From positions 112,725 through 176,724 of the forward strand of contig NZ_KB893169.1 in the NCBI RefSeq assembly GCF_000374005.1: 64,000 nt of DNA. Direction: 5' to 3'. The stretch is from Kiloniella laminariae DSM 19542 (lineage in GTDB: Bacteria > Pseudomonadota > Alphaproteobacteria > Kiloniellales > Kiloniellaceae). A program made the position numbers and the translations under genes. The notes under the pieces are model-generated. The model saw only the letters and a list, made by a program, of their open reading frames with translations, had not been told where the DNA came from and made no database searches. Positions 6,691 through 13,366 of this stretch are shown here, in pieces (within the stretch, counting starts at the first letter, position 1; the number at the start of each line of letters is the position of its first letter).

Positions 6691-7122
6691 ATGGACCTTC
6701 ACGAAAACCTTAAATCTAATATAGAGCGCTATCTCGACAGCAAAGGCCTGGGTAAAAAAGCCTTCGCCAGAGAAGCCGGGCTCAAAGAACAGGTCGTCAT
6801 ACGTATCCTAAATGACGTCACCGCCAATCCCCGTGTAGATACGGCAGCAGCCCTCGCCAGATGCATCGGCACATCAATAGATAAGCTTTTGGGGATTGAT
6901 ACCATTGACCAACCTGCCGATCCCATTCTCTATATTGATATGGGTGCAGCCTTCATCAACACTCTCAAACTCGAGAATATTGACCTTCACCCCAAAGACC
7001 AGATGAAGATCCTTCTTGAAATACAGAAGATGTGTAATGAAGAGAAATACCGCCAGCAACCAGAGCTGATTGTTGCCGAGACAGGTGGCATGATTCGCAT
7101 GATATCCAATAAAGACAACTAG
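6691..7122 (+). CDS. CI-like XRE-family prophage repressor
   Basis: 143 aa from ATG 6691. Residues 1-70 are a classic XRE helix-turn-helix (IERYLDSKGLGKKAFAREAG, QVVIRILNDVTANPRVDTAA, LARCIGTSIDKLLG). The C-terminal part (IDLHPKDQMKILLEIQKM) is helical and does not look like a LexA/S24 autopeptidase, so induction may not use RecA-driven self-cleavage. The frame is open from ATG 6613, but that codon overlaps the -35 of the divergent promoter and lacks a ribosome site; a weak TTGACG-N16-TATTCC at 6634-6661 would serve the 6691 start. It lies between the two operator pairs, as cI does in lambda. Confidence 0.8.
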   Translation: MDLHENLKSNIERYLDSKGLGKKAFAREAGLKEQVVIRILNDVTANPRVDTAAALARCIGTSIDKLLGIDTIDQPADPILYIDMGAAFINTLKLENIDLHPKDQMKILLEIQKMCNEEKYRQQPELIVAETGGMIRMISNKDN

Positions 7123-7386
7123 AGCGATATATTCCTGCGCACAATACGCTTTACAACCTTAGATACCATATCCATACTCCTCCAGCCCGTAGATTCGCGG
7201 GTAGGGGACTCCCTACCACAGTCATCCCCAGAAGCACCGTCATGCTCAAGACACTTGTCTTCCCGACTGGTGGTTGTCGACTCGACCACCGCTCAAGTCC
7301 TGACAGACAAAGGTCTCGGCGTCTATATACCTCCAGTAGGCATATAGCGGACGGTTTCACACTGTTTTAGAAGTGATTCTGGTGGA
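7123..7386. other. Non-coding stretch with two hairpins
   Basis: No convincing gene is seen. GGTAGGG-GACT-CCCTACC (7200-7217) is a perfect 7-bp hairpin, and a GGTGGT/ACCACC pairing follows near 7270-7290. A minus frame across 7151-7360 has a gene-unlike composition. A structured RNA is possible but unsupported. Confidence 0.3.
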
Positions 7387-7614
7387 ATGATAGATAATTA
7401 CAAATATTTTACGAGCCTCCTGCGCGCAGAAGTAGCATCCGACACACCAATGGCTGACATTGCCCCTTGCAACGTCCCTCAAGCCGGGACCGCATCCAGC
7501 CGGGAAACCATCCCCACAACCGCCGACTTTAAATCAGAAAACAGCCCCGCGATTCCCTCGCACAATAGTGCGCGCGCCCTGTTTCAGACTTACCAAAGAA
7601 TAAGCGCAAAATAA
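7387..7614 (+). CDS. Possible 75-aa protein in the rex-like position
   Basis: A short frame (MIDNYKYFTSLLRAEVASDT..) lies between the CI-like repressor and the OL-like operators, where lambda has rexAB. The sequence is serine/proline rich and no ribosome site is clear. Family unknown; it may be spurious. Confidence 0.25.
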   Translation: MIDNYKYFTSLLRAEVASDTPMADIAPCNVPQAGTASSRETIPTTADFKSENSPAIPSHNSARALFQTYQRISAK

Positions 7615-7617
7615 AAT

Positions 7618-7663
7618 AGATCATTTTTGATCCATTTTTATATTGACGGACCATTTATGATCC
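7618..7663 (+). promoter_or_regulatory. OL-like region: two operators and the PL-like promoter
   Basis: AGATC-N6-GATCC (7618-7633) and GGACC-N6-GATCC (7648-7663) match the operators at 6567-6605 in half-site and spacing. TATGAT at 7656-7661 is a good -10 inside the second site; the -35 is weak. This would place the plus early operon under the same repressor. Confidence 0.6.
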
Positions 7664-7696
7664 ATTACCGTCTCCTTAACAACAAAGGAGGCGATC

Positions 7697-7987
7697 ATGC
7701 CAAACGTCATTTTTTTTGATGATGCCTATAACCTGAAACTTCTCAAACAGGATGATCTGGACAAAGCAACAGCAAACACAATCGCTGATAACGGGCGACC
7801 TCTAGGGCCGTGGCTCCTGCTGACAACTGTGCTGCTAATCGCACAAGCCTTCGCGTCATCCAATGTTTTTGGCTCAGACGACCCGGCAGCGATCCGCACA
7901 CCCCGCCCAGGACAATCCAGGAGCGTTAGGGGCTCAGCGAACGGCGTTCGCACAAATGTAAGACCAAGCAGGAAGGAAGCACAATGA
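7697..7987 (+). CDS. Small protein, first gene of the plus early operon
   Basis: 96 aa with a strong AAAGGAGG ribosome site 6 bases before the ATG. Residues about 37-56 (GPWLLLTTVLLIAQAFA) are hydrophobic and could span the membrane; the C-terminal 30 residues are arginine/serine rich (RPGQSRSVRGSANGVR). It is the first gene behind the OL-like promoter, the place of N in lambda, but the arginine-rich part is C-terminal and no antiterminator motif is recognisable. The stop overlaps the next ATG. Function unknown. Confidence 0.6.
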   Translation: MPNVIFFDDAYNLKLLKQDDLDKATANTIADNGRPLGPWLLLTTVLLIAQAFASSNVFGSDDPAAIRTPRPGQSRSVRGSANGVRTNVRPSRKEAQ

Positions 7988-8190
7988 CCCCCTTCCCTCA
8001 CACCCTTCCCCAAAATGACACCAGCCAAGAAATGATTGAAGTGAGCCTCTACCTCCTCAATCAAAAATGTGGCGAGTGCTCTCCCAAAGACCTCGAACAC
8101 GCTGGCTTCACCCCCGACGAAGTAGATCGGCATTATAACGTCGCGATACTGGAAGCCCGCCGCCGCTATCGCCTGACCAAAGTGGAATAG
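7984..8190 (+). CDS. Small hypothetical phage protein
   Basis: 68 aa, overlapping the previous gene by ATGA. The sequence (IEVSLYLLNQKCGECSPKDL, FTPDEVDRHYNVAILEARRR) looks like a small helical bundle with two cysteines as CxxC. No family recognised. It is the second member of a run of coupled small genes leading to the ParB-like gene. Confidence 0.5.
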   Translation: MTPFPHTLPQNDTSQEMIEVSLYLLNQKCGECSPKDLEHAGFTPDEVDRHYNVAILEARRRYRLTKVE

Positions 8191-8194
8191 ATCA

Positions 8195-8425
8195 ATGAAA
8201 AATTTGACACTTGAACTCAGCCGTCAACCGCGCGGATCTGGTCTTAAAATAGTTGCGATTGAGAGCAACAGAACCACTCACATTATCGCCGATTTCAAGG
8301 ACAACCCCAACGGCGAAAAAGATGCCAAGACGGTTCTCAAGCTGCTGAGATCCATACCGATTTTAAACAAAATAAATCGAGACCTCACCGACATCACCAA
8401 CATTATCAACGGAGACGGCAAATGA
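8195..8425 (+). CDS. Small hypothetical phage protein
   Basis: 76 aa, starting 4 bases after the preceding stop and ending with an ATGA overlap into the next 48-aa frame. Predicted beta strands at the N-terminus (LTLELSRQPRG, LKIVAIESNRTTHIIADF) are followed by a helix. No known family; context is the coupled early operon. Confidence 0.5.
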   Translation: MKNLTLELSRQPRGSGLKIVAIESNRTTHIIADFKDNPNGEKDAKTVLKLLRSIPILNKINRDLTDITNIINGDGK

Positions 8426-8568
8426 GCAACAGCTTCACATCCTATTGCATCCGCCGTCACGCTGAAGCGGTCAAAATAATCACCGACACCACAACCACGG
8501 CACAGCTTCGAGCAACAGCATGGCGCTTTCTGAAGCAGTACAGGAACGACGAAAGGTTGCCTTCATGA
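8422..8568 (+). CDS. 48-aa coupled small protein
   Basis: MSNSFTSYCIRRHAEAVKII.. begins by ATGA overlap with the preceding gene and ends by ATGA overlap with the XRE-ParB gene. This double junction both supports the small gene and fixes the downstream start at 8565. The sequence is basic and helical (ATAWRFLKQYRNDE). Function unknown. Confidence 0.45.
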   Translation: MSNSFTSYCIRRHAEAVKIITDTTTTAQLRATAWRFLKQYRNDERLPS

Positions 8569-9902
8569 CACTTGCCGAACGCATTAACAACCGCTGCGCT
8601 GAACTCGATATCAAACCGACTGATCTTTACAAATTTGCGGGAATTGCCAGAACCAGCACCCAGGAAATTTTAAGCGGCAAAAGAGCGATGCCGGGAGCCG
8701 ATAAACTGGCCGCAATCGCCAAAGCCCTTAACACCAGCGTTAACGCCCTGCTTGAACTGGAAGAGCACCAACAAACAGAAGCCACTCCAGGCAACCTCTG
8801 TTTTATCGCGCCAATGGACATTCTGCCGAACCCGGCAAACCCCAGAAGTGCCATGAACCCGGAAAGCCTCGAGGAACTCGCAGACAATATTTTACAACAC
8901 GGCTTAATGCAAAATCTGGTTGTTTGCGATCAACCGGACAAAAATGGCAACTTCCTGCTTATCTCCGGACACCGCAGACTTGCCGCGATTGAGCGCCTTC
9001 TGGCAAGAGGCCAGTGGCCCAACACCCGCCACCCCGATGGAAAGGTTCTCTGTCTCAAACAACAGGCAGATGAACAGGAACGGCTGGTCTTTGCTCTTCT
9101 GGAAAATCTTCAGCGCGAAGACCCCAAGCCCATTGATGAGGCAAACGCGCTGCAACAGCTTGTAAATTCAGGCTGGAGCACCAACAAGATAGCCGAGCAG
9201 ATCAACAAAACGGTTAGATGGGTACAACTGCGCATCGCCCTGCTCAATCTAGAAAGCAGCACTCAGGCAGCAATAGCAAACGGCACCCTCAGCGCAGCCA
9301 AGGCCCGCGCTCTCAACGGCACAGACGAAGAGACCCAAAAGAAACTTGTCAAAGCCGTCCAGGACGACGACCCAAGAGCCAAAACCGAAAAAGCTCTCCG
9401 GGAACTCAGAAACAACCTTGAGACACCTGAACCTCTACCAACACCTTCAATGAAAGAGCCCGAAGGGGTAACGGACAACAATATGCCAAGTGAAATTTTG
9501 ATATCTCAGGTTGTGGGAAAATTATCGGAAGATTTCACCATGTGCCTTCGCCTCTTAACTCTGGCGCTATTGGAAAGTTCATCTCAATTCCAGCTTAAAC
9601 CCGGCTTGCCATCACGCATGAAGACCACTGCCGGAATGCGCGATGAACACCATACATATTTTGCAGGACAAATCGGCAATCTTTGGCATGAGTACGTATT
9701 CCTAAAGTGCCAAGACACAGAGGACGGCCCAAGCAGAGGACAACAGTTCCAAGGCCTCGACTACCTCCACCTCACCGACCTGAAAGTTCTCTTCACTCAA
9801 CTCGTCGCGCTTCGCATCGGACCAGGACAGAACCGGACTGATTTCGAGTTTCTCTACCTGCTCGCCGACCACTACACACTAAGAAAAGAGCCTTCAGAAT
9901 GA
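8565..9902 (+). CDS. XRE-ParB fusion protein
   Basis: 445 aa from ATG 8565, set by the ATGA overlap with the 48-aa gene; a start at 8520 would overlap that gene in another frame. Residues 1-65 are an XRE helix-turn-helix (LYKFAGIARTSTQEILSGKR). Residues about 78-190 are a ParB N-terminal (CTPase/nuclease-fold) domain with NPR at 92-94 and GHRR at 135-138. Residues about 190-260 are the ParB HTH (STNKIAEQINKTVRWVQLRI). The C-terminal 170 residues are not recognisable. ParB proteins bind DNA and slide as CTP clamps. No parA is visible, so partition is doubtful; a regulatory or nuclease role in the phage is as likely. Confidence 0.85.
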   Translation: MTLAERINNRCAELDIKPTDLYKFAGIARTSTQEILSGKRAMPGADKLAAIAKALNTSVNALLELEEHQQTEATPGNLCFIAPMDILPNPANPRSAMNPESLEELADNILQHGLMQNLVVCDQPDKNGNFLLISGHRRLAAIERLLARGQWPNTRHPDGKVLCLKQQADEQERLVFALLENLQREDPKPIDEANALQQLVNSGWSTNKIAEQINKTVRWVQLRIALLNLESSTQAAIANGTLSAAKARALNGTDEETQKKLVKAVQDDDPRAKTEKALRELRNNLETPEPLPTPSMKEPEGVTDNNMPSEILISQVVGKLSEDFTMCLRLLTLALLESSSQFQLKPGLPSRMKTTAGMRDEHHTYFAGQIGNLWHEYVFLKCQDTEDGPSRGQQFQGLDYLHLTDLKVLFTQLVALRIGPGQNRTDFEFLYLLADHYTLRKEPSE

Positions 9903-10564
9903 ATACCCTGAACAACATTTTAATAGCCTGCGAGACATCTGGTGTCGTTAGGGATGCATTTTTAAACGCAGGTCATAACGCATGGTCCTGCGACATTCTT
10001 CCAAGCGACACACCAAGCAACCGACACATTCAAGCCGATGTAAGAGATGTCCTTAAAATGGAGAAGTGGGACCTATTAATGGTCGCGCATCCGCCTTGTA
10101 CCCGGCTTTGCAACAGTGGCGTTCGGTGGTTAAAAACCCCACCTCCAGGCAAGACATTAGAGCAGATGTGGCAGGAACTGGAAGACGGCGCAGCCCTTTT
10201 CTCAGACATGCTCAACGCTGACGTACCTCACATTGCAGTGGAAAATCCTGTCATGCACAAACACGCAAAAGCCAGGATAAAAAATTATCAGAAACCCGCC
10301 CAGACCGTGCAACCTTGGTGGTTCGGTGACCCCTTCTTCAAGGCAACAGGCCTATATCTTAAAAACCTCCCTCAACTCACCCCAACCAACAAACTCACAC
10401 CTCCCCCCAAAGGAACTGACGAGCACAAGGCATGGTCGAAGGTTCACAGAGCTTCGCCCGGCCCCTTCCGCTGGAAGGAACGAAGCAAGTTCTTCCCCGG
10501 CATAGCAGAAGCCATGGCCGAACAATGGGGAAACTCCTACATCCAGAAAGGCATCGCATCATGA
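9899..10564 (+). CDS. C5-cytosine methyltransferase-like phage protein, short form
   Basis: 221 aa, ATGA overlap with the XRE-ParB gene. It has the SAM-binding start of C5 methyltransferases (LIACETSGVVRDAFLNAGH, then SCDI), the PPC catalytic motif (residues 65-67 in AHPPCTRLC) and VENP (114-117) in the place of ENV. Motifs VIII-X and a target-recognition domain are not evident, and the protein is about 100 residues shorter than a standard enzyme. Such proteins are common in prophages and usually annotated as DNA cytosine methyltransferase. Activity and target are uncertain. The C-terminus (FRWKERSKFFPGIAEAMAEQ) is typical for this phage subfamily. Confidence 0.7.
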   Translation: MNTLNNILIACETSGVVRDAFLNAGHNAWSCDILPSDTPSNRHIQADVRDVLKMEKWDLLMVAHPPCTRLCNSGVRWLKTPPPGKTLEQMWQELEDGAALFSDMLNADVPHIAVENPVMHKHAKARIKNYQKPAQTVQPWWFGDPFFKATGLYLKNLPQLTPTNKLTPPPKGTDEHKAWSKVHRASPGPFRWKERSKFFPGIAEAMAEQWGNSYIQKGIAS

Positions 10565-10653
10565 AATTACTAAAACTCATTCTAGCTGCCCTCTGGAAAG
10601 ATCAGGACGAACTCGACCAACTCATCAAAGAATATTTGAAAGAACAAACATGA
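10561..10653 (+). CDS. 30-aa coupled small protein
   Basis: MKLLKLILAALWKDQDELDQ.. starts by ATGA overlap with the methyltransferase-like gene. It is amphipathic, with a hydrophobic N-terminal half. The next frame (ATG 10650) again overlaps by ATGA but is only 28 codons with a poor composition. Real translation is plausible; function unknown. Confidence 0.4.
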   Translation: MKLLKLILAALWKDQDELDQLIKEYLKEQT

Positions 10654-10758
10654 GCCCCCTTCTCACAGCCCCCGCCTATCCGCCGCACTGGATGCGGTAT
10701 CCCGAAACGAGAACCAAGACCACAAACGCGCTGTGATGGCAGTGCTGGAGGGAGTGAG

Positions 10759-11292
10759 ATGAATAGAGAATTCTGGAAAGAACGATTGCCGATCATTGAA
10801 GAGTTCGCCAGTGGAGGAATTATTCAGGCCAAACCCGGAACTACGCCTTGGGCTGACGTGACGAACGGGGAGATTGATTTCTCATCAACCTGCCCTTTGC
10901 GCGTAAAGCCGTCCGAGCCTGAGTATCAGGACGGCATTTATGTGGGAAACCGGACAGTGCTTCTTGTTCGAAAAGACGGCTATTGGCACCATGGACATGG
11001 TCCGGCCATGTCCAAACGCGACATCAACGGGTTCAAAACCATAGAGCGCATCGGCGACTTTACCTGCAAGGCAACTGCACTGGATAAGCTCCAGGCTATG
11101 ACAAACGGGTTTGTGCCGGATTGGGGTAATTCCGATCAAGGTAAATGGTACATCCAACGCAATCACCGTGTCGGCAGATACGTTGTTGTTAGGGTTATGG
11201 ATACCGAACCTCTCAATATTGGTCCTTTTCGCACAGAGCGGGAGGCCCTAGCCGCCACCAAGAAGCTTGAGGGAGGTCAGGCCGATGAGTGA
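10759..11292 (+). CDS. Hypothetical phage protein
   Basis: 177 aa. GGAGGGAGTGAG upstream provides a ribosome site. The N-terminal half begins NREFWKERLPIIEEFASGGI and has charged and aromatic stretches; the C-terminal third has three short strands ending FRTEREALAATKKLEGG, a pattern seen in small phage proteins that end with a helix. No catalytic motif is visible. It overlaps the Lar-like gene by 8 bases. I do not recognise the family. Confidence 0.65.
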   Translation: MNREFWKERLPIIEEFASGGIIQAKPGTTPWADVTNGEIDFSSTCPLRVKPSEPEYQDGIYVGNRTVLLVRKDGYWHHGHGPAMSKRDINGFKTIERIGDFTCKATALDKLQAMTNGFVPDWGNSDQGKWYIQRNHRVGRYVVVRVMDTEPLNIGPFRTEREALAATKKLEGGQADE

Positions 11293-12139
11293 CCTGAAAC
11301 CGTGTCCGTTCTGCGGGGGTGAAGAAGAATTAATGATTGATGAACTTGATATGTCTAGTAACGCAGGCACCGTGATGTGCATGACCTGCTATGCTGTCTC
11401 GCCGGATGAAGACGATTGGAATAATGCAGTAGCAGCTTGGAACGCCCGCACCAGCCCCGAGGACGAACTTAAAGAGCGTTTTGATGACAAATGCAAAGAA
11501 GTTCTAATTCAAGCTGAAACCATCCAAAGCCAGCAGGCAGAGATTGAGCGGCTACGAGAAAACATTAAAGTCTCTCAAGACAATTTTGAAGTTTCTTGTG
11601 ATCAAAATGAACATAAATCATCTGAAATTGAGAGGTTGATTAAATTCGAAAAATCTACTTTTGACACGTTAAAAAAAATGTTGTCTGAGGTACAATCCGA
11701 AAGAAATAAACTCCAAGCCCGAGTGCGGGAACTTGAGACCGAGATTGAGCGGCTAACTCCTTACCTAGAGGAGTATAAAAAAGCAGCCGAATGTTTCTGG
11801 TTGCGTAAAGATTTTGAGCGCGGACTAAAGGAGTTAATCTGGGAGCTTCAAGCAAGGCTGTCACGCTCACAGGTGGGCGCACAGGATAAAGGCCGTGAAA
11901 TCCACCACCTCCAAGCCCGAGTGCGGGAACTTGAGGGGGCTTTGCGTGGCCTGCTGGATCTTATTGAGCACCCAAGTCACGATCATGACGATACTCTGCC
12001 CGAGATAATCAGGGCTAATAAGGTTCTTAATAAATTCAGGAAAGTCCTCGCCGGGGCTGAGAAAGCCCTATCCAGCACAAAGGAACTCACCCCAGACGCT
12101 TCTGATGACCAGACGGCGGGGGATCAGCTCAATGACTAA
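11285..12139 (+). CDS. Lar-like zinc-ribbon protein fused to a long coiled coil
   Basis: 284 aa from ATG 11285, chosen because MSDLKPCPFCGG is the usual beginning of Lar-family proteins and the start overlaps the preceding stop. Residues 1-55 carry C7-x2-C10 and C32-x2-C35 and end in AVAAWNAR, the Lar (restriction alleviation) signature. Residues about 57-230 are a long coiled coil (SQQAEIERLRENIK, LQARVRELETEIERL, LQARVRELEGALRGL). Lar of Rac reduces EcoK restriction by stimulating modification; whether this fusion does the same is unknown. An exact 27-base repeat lies inside the coiled-coil part. Confidence 0.75.
   Translation: MSDLKPCPFCGGEEELMIDELDMSSNAGTVMCMTCYAVSPDEDDWNNAVAAWNARTSPEDELKERFDDKCKEVLIQAETIQSQQAEIERLRENIKVSQDNFEVSCDQNEHKSSEIERLIKFEKSTFDTLKKMLSEVQSERNKLQARVRELETEIERLTPYLEEYKKAAECFWLRKDFERGLKELIWELQARLSRSQVGAQDKGREIHHLQARVRELEGALRGLLDLIEHPSHDHDDTLPEIIRANKVLNKFRKVLAGAEKALSSTKELTPDASDDQTAGDQLND
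11711..11935 (+). repeat. Exact 27-bp direct repeat inside the Lar-coiled-coil gene
   Basis: Copies at 11711-11737 and 11909-11935 are identical and encode LQARVRELE twice. A shorter 15-base identity (GAGATTGAGCGGCTA) occurs near 11550 and 11740. This indicates recent growth of the coiled coil by internal duplication and makes the gene prone to deletion by recombination. Confidence 0.8.
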
Positions 12140-12395
12140 ACCTGAAGAAATCATCACCGACGCTGAGATCGATGCCGTTCATGCAAACGCCAATTTCGGC
12201 GAAGACATAACCAAACGCGATGTCGTCAAGGCGGCGCTTTTGAAGTGGGCTTGCAGGTATTCCAACGGCTCCACCGCGACCCAGATCATCAAAGAACACG
12301 GGCTGATTGTCGAAAAAGGGAAGAAGCGGAAGCCCGAATTAACCGACAAAGGCAGGAAGTATTTATATGCCTCATTTGTCTTTGATAGCTTGTAG
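12132..12395 (+). CDS. Hypothetical phage protein, winged-helix-like
   Basis: 87 aa from ATG 12132, which overlaps the Lar-like gene by 8 bases; an upstream start at 12105 lies deep inside that gene. The C-terminal part (STATQIIKEHGLIV, KPELTDKGRKYLYASF) has the pattern of a winged helix that ends with the wing (ELTDKGR). The next gene has AGGAGG at the end of this frame. Likely a small DNA-binding phage protein; not identified further. Confidence 0.6.
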   Translation: MTKPEEIITDAEIDAVHANANFGEDITKRDVVKAALLKWACRYSNGSTATQIIKEHGLIVEKGKKRKPELTDKGRKYLYASFVFDSL

Positions 12396-12401
12396 GAGGG
12401 G

Positions 12402-13178
12402 ATGATGAGTCAGATTCAAAACCTCATAGACCGTGGCGCTCTTTTTGTAATCAACCACAGCGCGGGAAAAGATAGCCAGGCAATGACTATCCACCTCAAA
12501 AGCATCGTACCTTCTGGCCAACTAATGGTGGTTCATGCTGATCTGGGCCGTGTTGAGTGGCCCGGTGTTCAGGAGCATATACGAGAAACGGTCGGCGACT
12601 TGCTTATAAGCGTGGTCAAGAACCCGAATAAGGACCTACTTGAAATGGTCGAGCGTCGGGGAATGTGGCCAAGTGCCAGCACCCGTCAATGCACAAGCGA
12701 CCTAAAGCGCGGCCCAATCGAAACATGGGTACGCCGGACCTTAAAAGCCCGACCTGAATTCAATGGCCTTGTGGTCAATTGTATGGGCATGCGTGCAGAA
12801 GAAAGCCCCAGTCGAGCTAAAAAGACTGCCTTCAAATTTAACGAACGAAACAGCAAAGCGGGCCGCGAATGGTACGACTGGCTTCCGATCCACAACTGGA
12901 CGACCGAAGAGGTCTTTAAGTGTATCGCAGATGCTGGACAAAAGCCGCACTGGGCATATGAAAAGGGAATGTCCCGCCTGTCCTGTTGCTTTTGCATTTT
13001 GGCATGTAAATCAGATCTTCGCCTCTCCGCAAAGCTGAACCCCGACCTTTACAGAACATATGTGAATCTGGAACGAAAAATCGGACACACCTTCGCCCAG
13101 CCACGTAAAGGGCAACCAACTGTTTTCCTAGAGGAAATCACGGGCATCAATTCGGTACACTTGGAGGCCGCAGAATAA
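12402..13178 (+). CDS. Phage PAPS reductase-like PP-loop protein
   Basis: 258 aa. The PP-loop SAGKDS (residues 20-25) identifies an adenine nucleotide alpha-hydrolase fold, the group of PAPS/APS reductases and DndC-like proteins. It has C97 in STRQCTSDLKRGPIE and a cysteine cluster SCCFCILAC (C195, C196, C198, C202) that could bind a metal or FeS cluster. Phage members of this family are common and mostly uncharacterised; sulfur transfer to nucleic acid or a nucleotide is conceivable, sulfate assimilation unlikely here because no partner genes exist. AGGAGG precedes the ATG pair 12402/12405; 12405 has the better spacing. Confidence 0.8.
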   Translation: MMSQIQNLIDRGALFVINHSAGKDSQAMTIHLKSIVPSGQLMVVHADLGRVEWPGVQEHIRETVGDLLISVVKNPNKDLLEMVERRGMWPSASTRQCTSDLKRGPIETWVRRTLKARPEFNGLVVNCMGMRAEESPSRAKKTAFKFNERNSKAGREWYDWLPIHNWTTEEVFKCIADAGQKPHWAYEKGMSRLSCCFCILACKSDLRLSAKLNPDLYRTYVNLERKIGHTFAQPRKGQPTVFLEEITGINSVHLEAAE

Positions 13179-13180
13179 CC

Positions 13181-13363
13181 ATGTCCTCGCCCCGTCATTC
13201 ACTCGAAAAACTGGAGGAACTGCGCATCCTTGCCGCTCAAGTGGTAACACTTCACGGCGAGAAGTATCTCCCTATTTTCGAGAGATTTGACGAGGAGATA
13301 GAAAAAAGAAAATCCACAATGAGCAGAGTGGCCATGATAGCTTCGGCAGCTAAAAACCCTTAA
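13181..13363 (+). CDS. Small hypothetical phage protein
   Basis: 60 aa, starting 2 bases after the PAPS-reductase-like gene. It is helical and charged (LEKLEELRILAAQVVTLHGE, FERFDEEIEKRKS). It is the last gene of the plus operon and faces the integrase gene, with only 3 bases between the two stops. No family recognised. Confidence 0.5.
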   Translation: MSSPRHSLEKLEELRILAAQVVTLHGEKYLPIFERFDEEIEKRKSTMSRVAMIASAAKNP

Positions 13364-13366
13364 GAT

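Noticed and set aside
7151..7360. 69-aa minus frame
   Set aside because: No ribosome site, odd composition, and hairpin-rich DNA; more likely non-coding.
10650..10736. 28-codon frame after the 30-aa gene
   Set aside because: ATGA overlap is present, but the sequence is proline/threonine rich and the neighbouring frame carries better coding signal.
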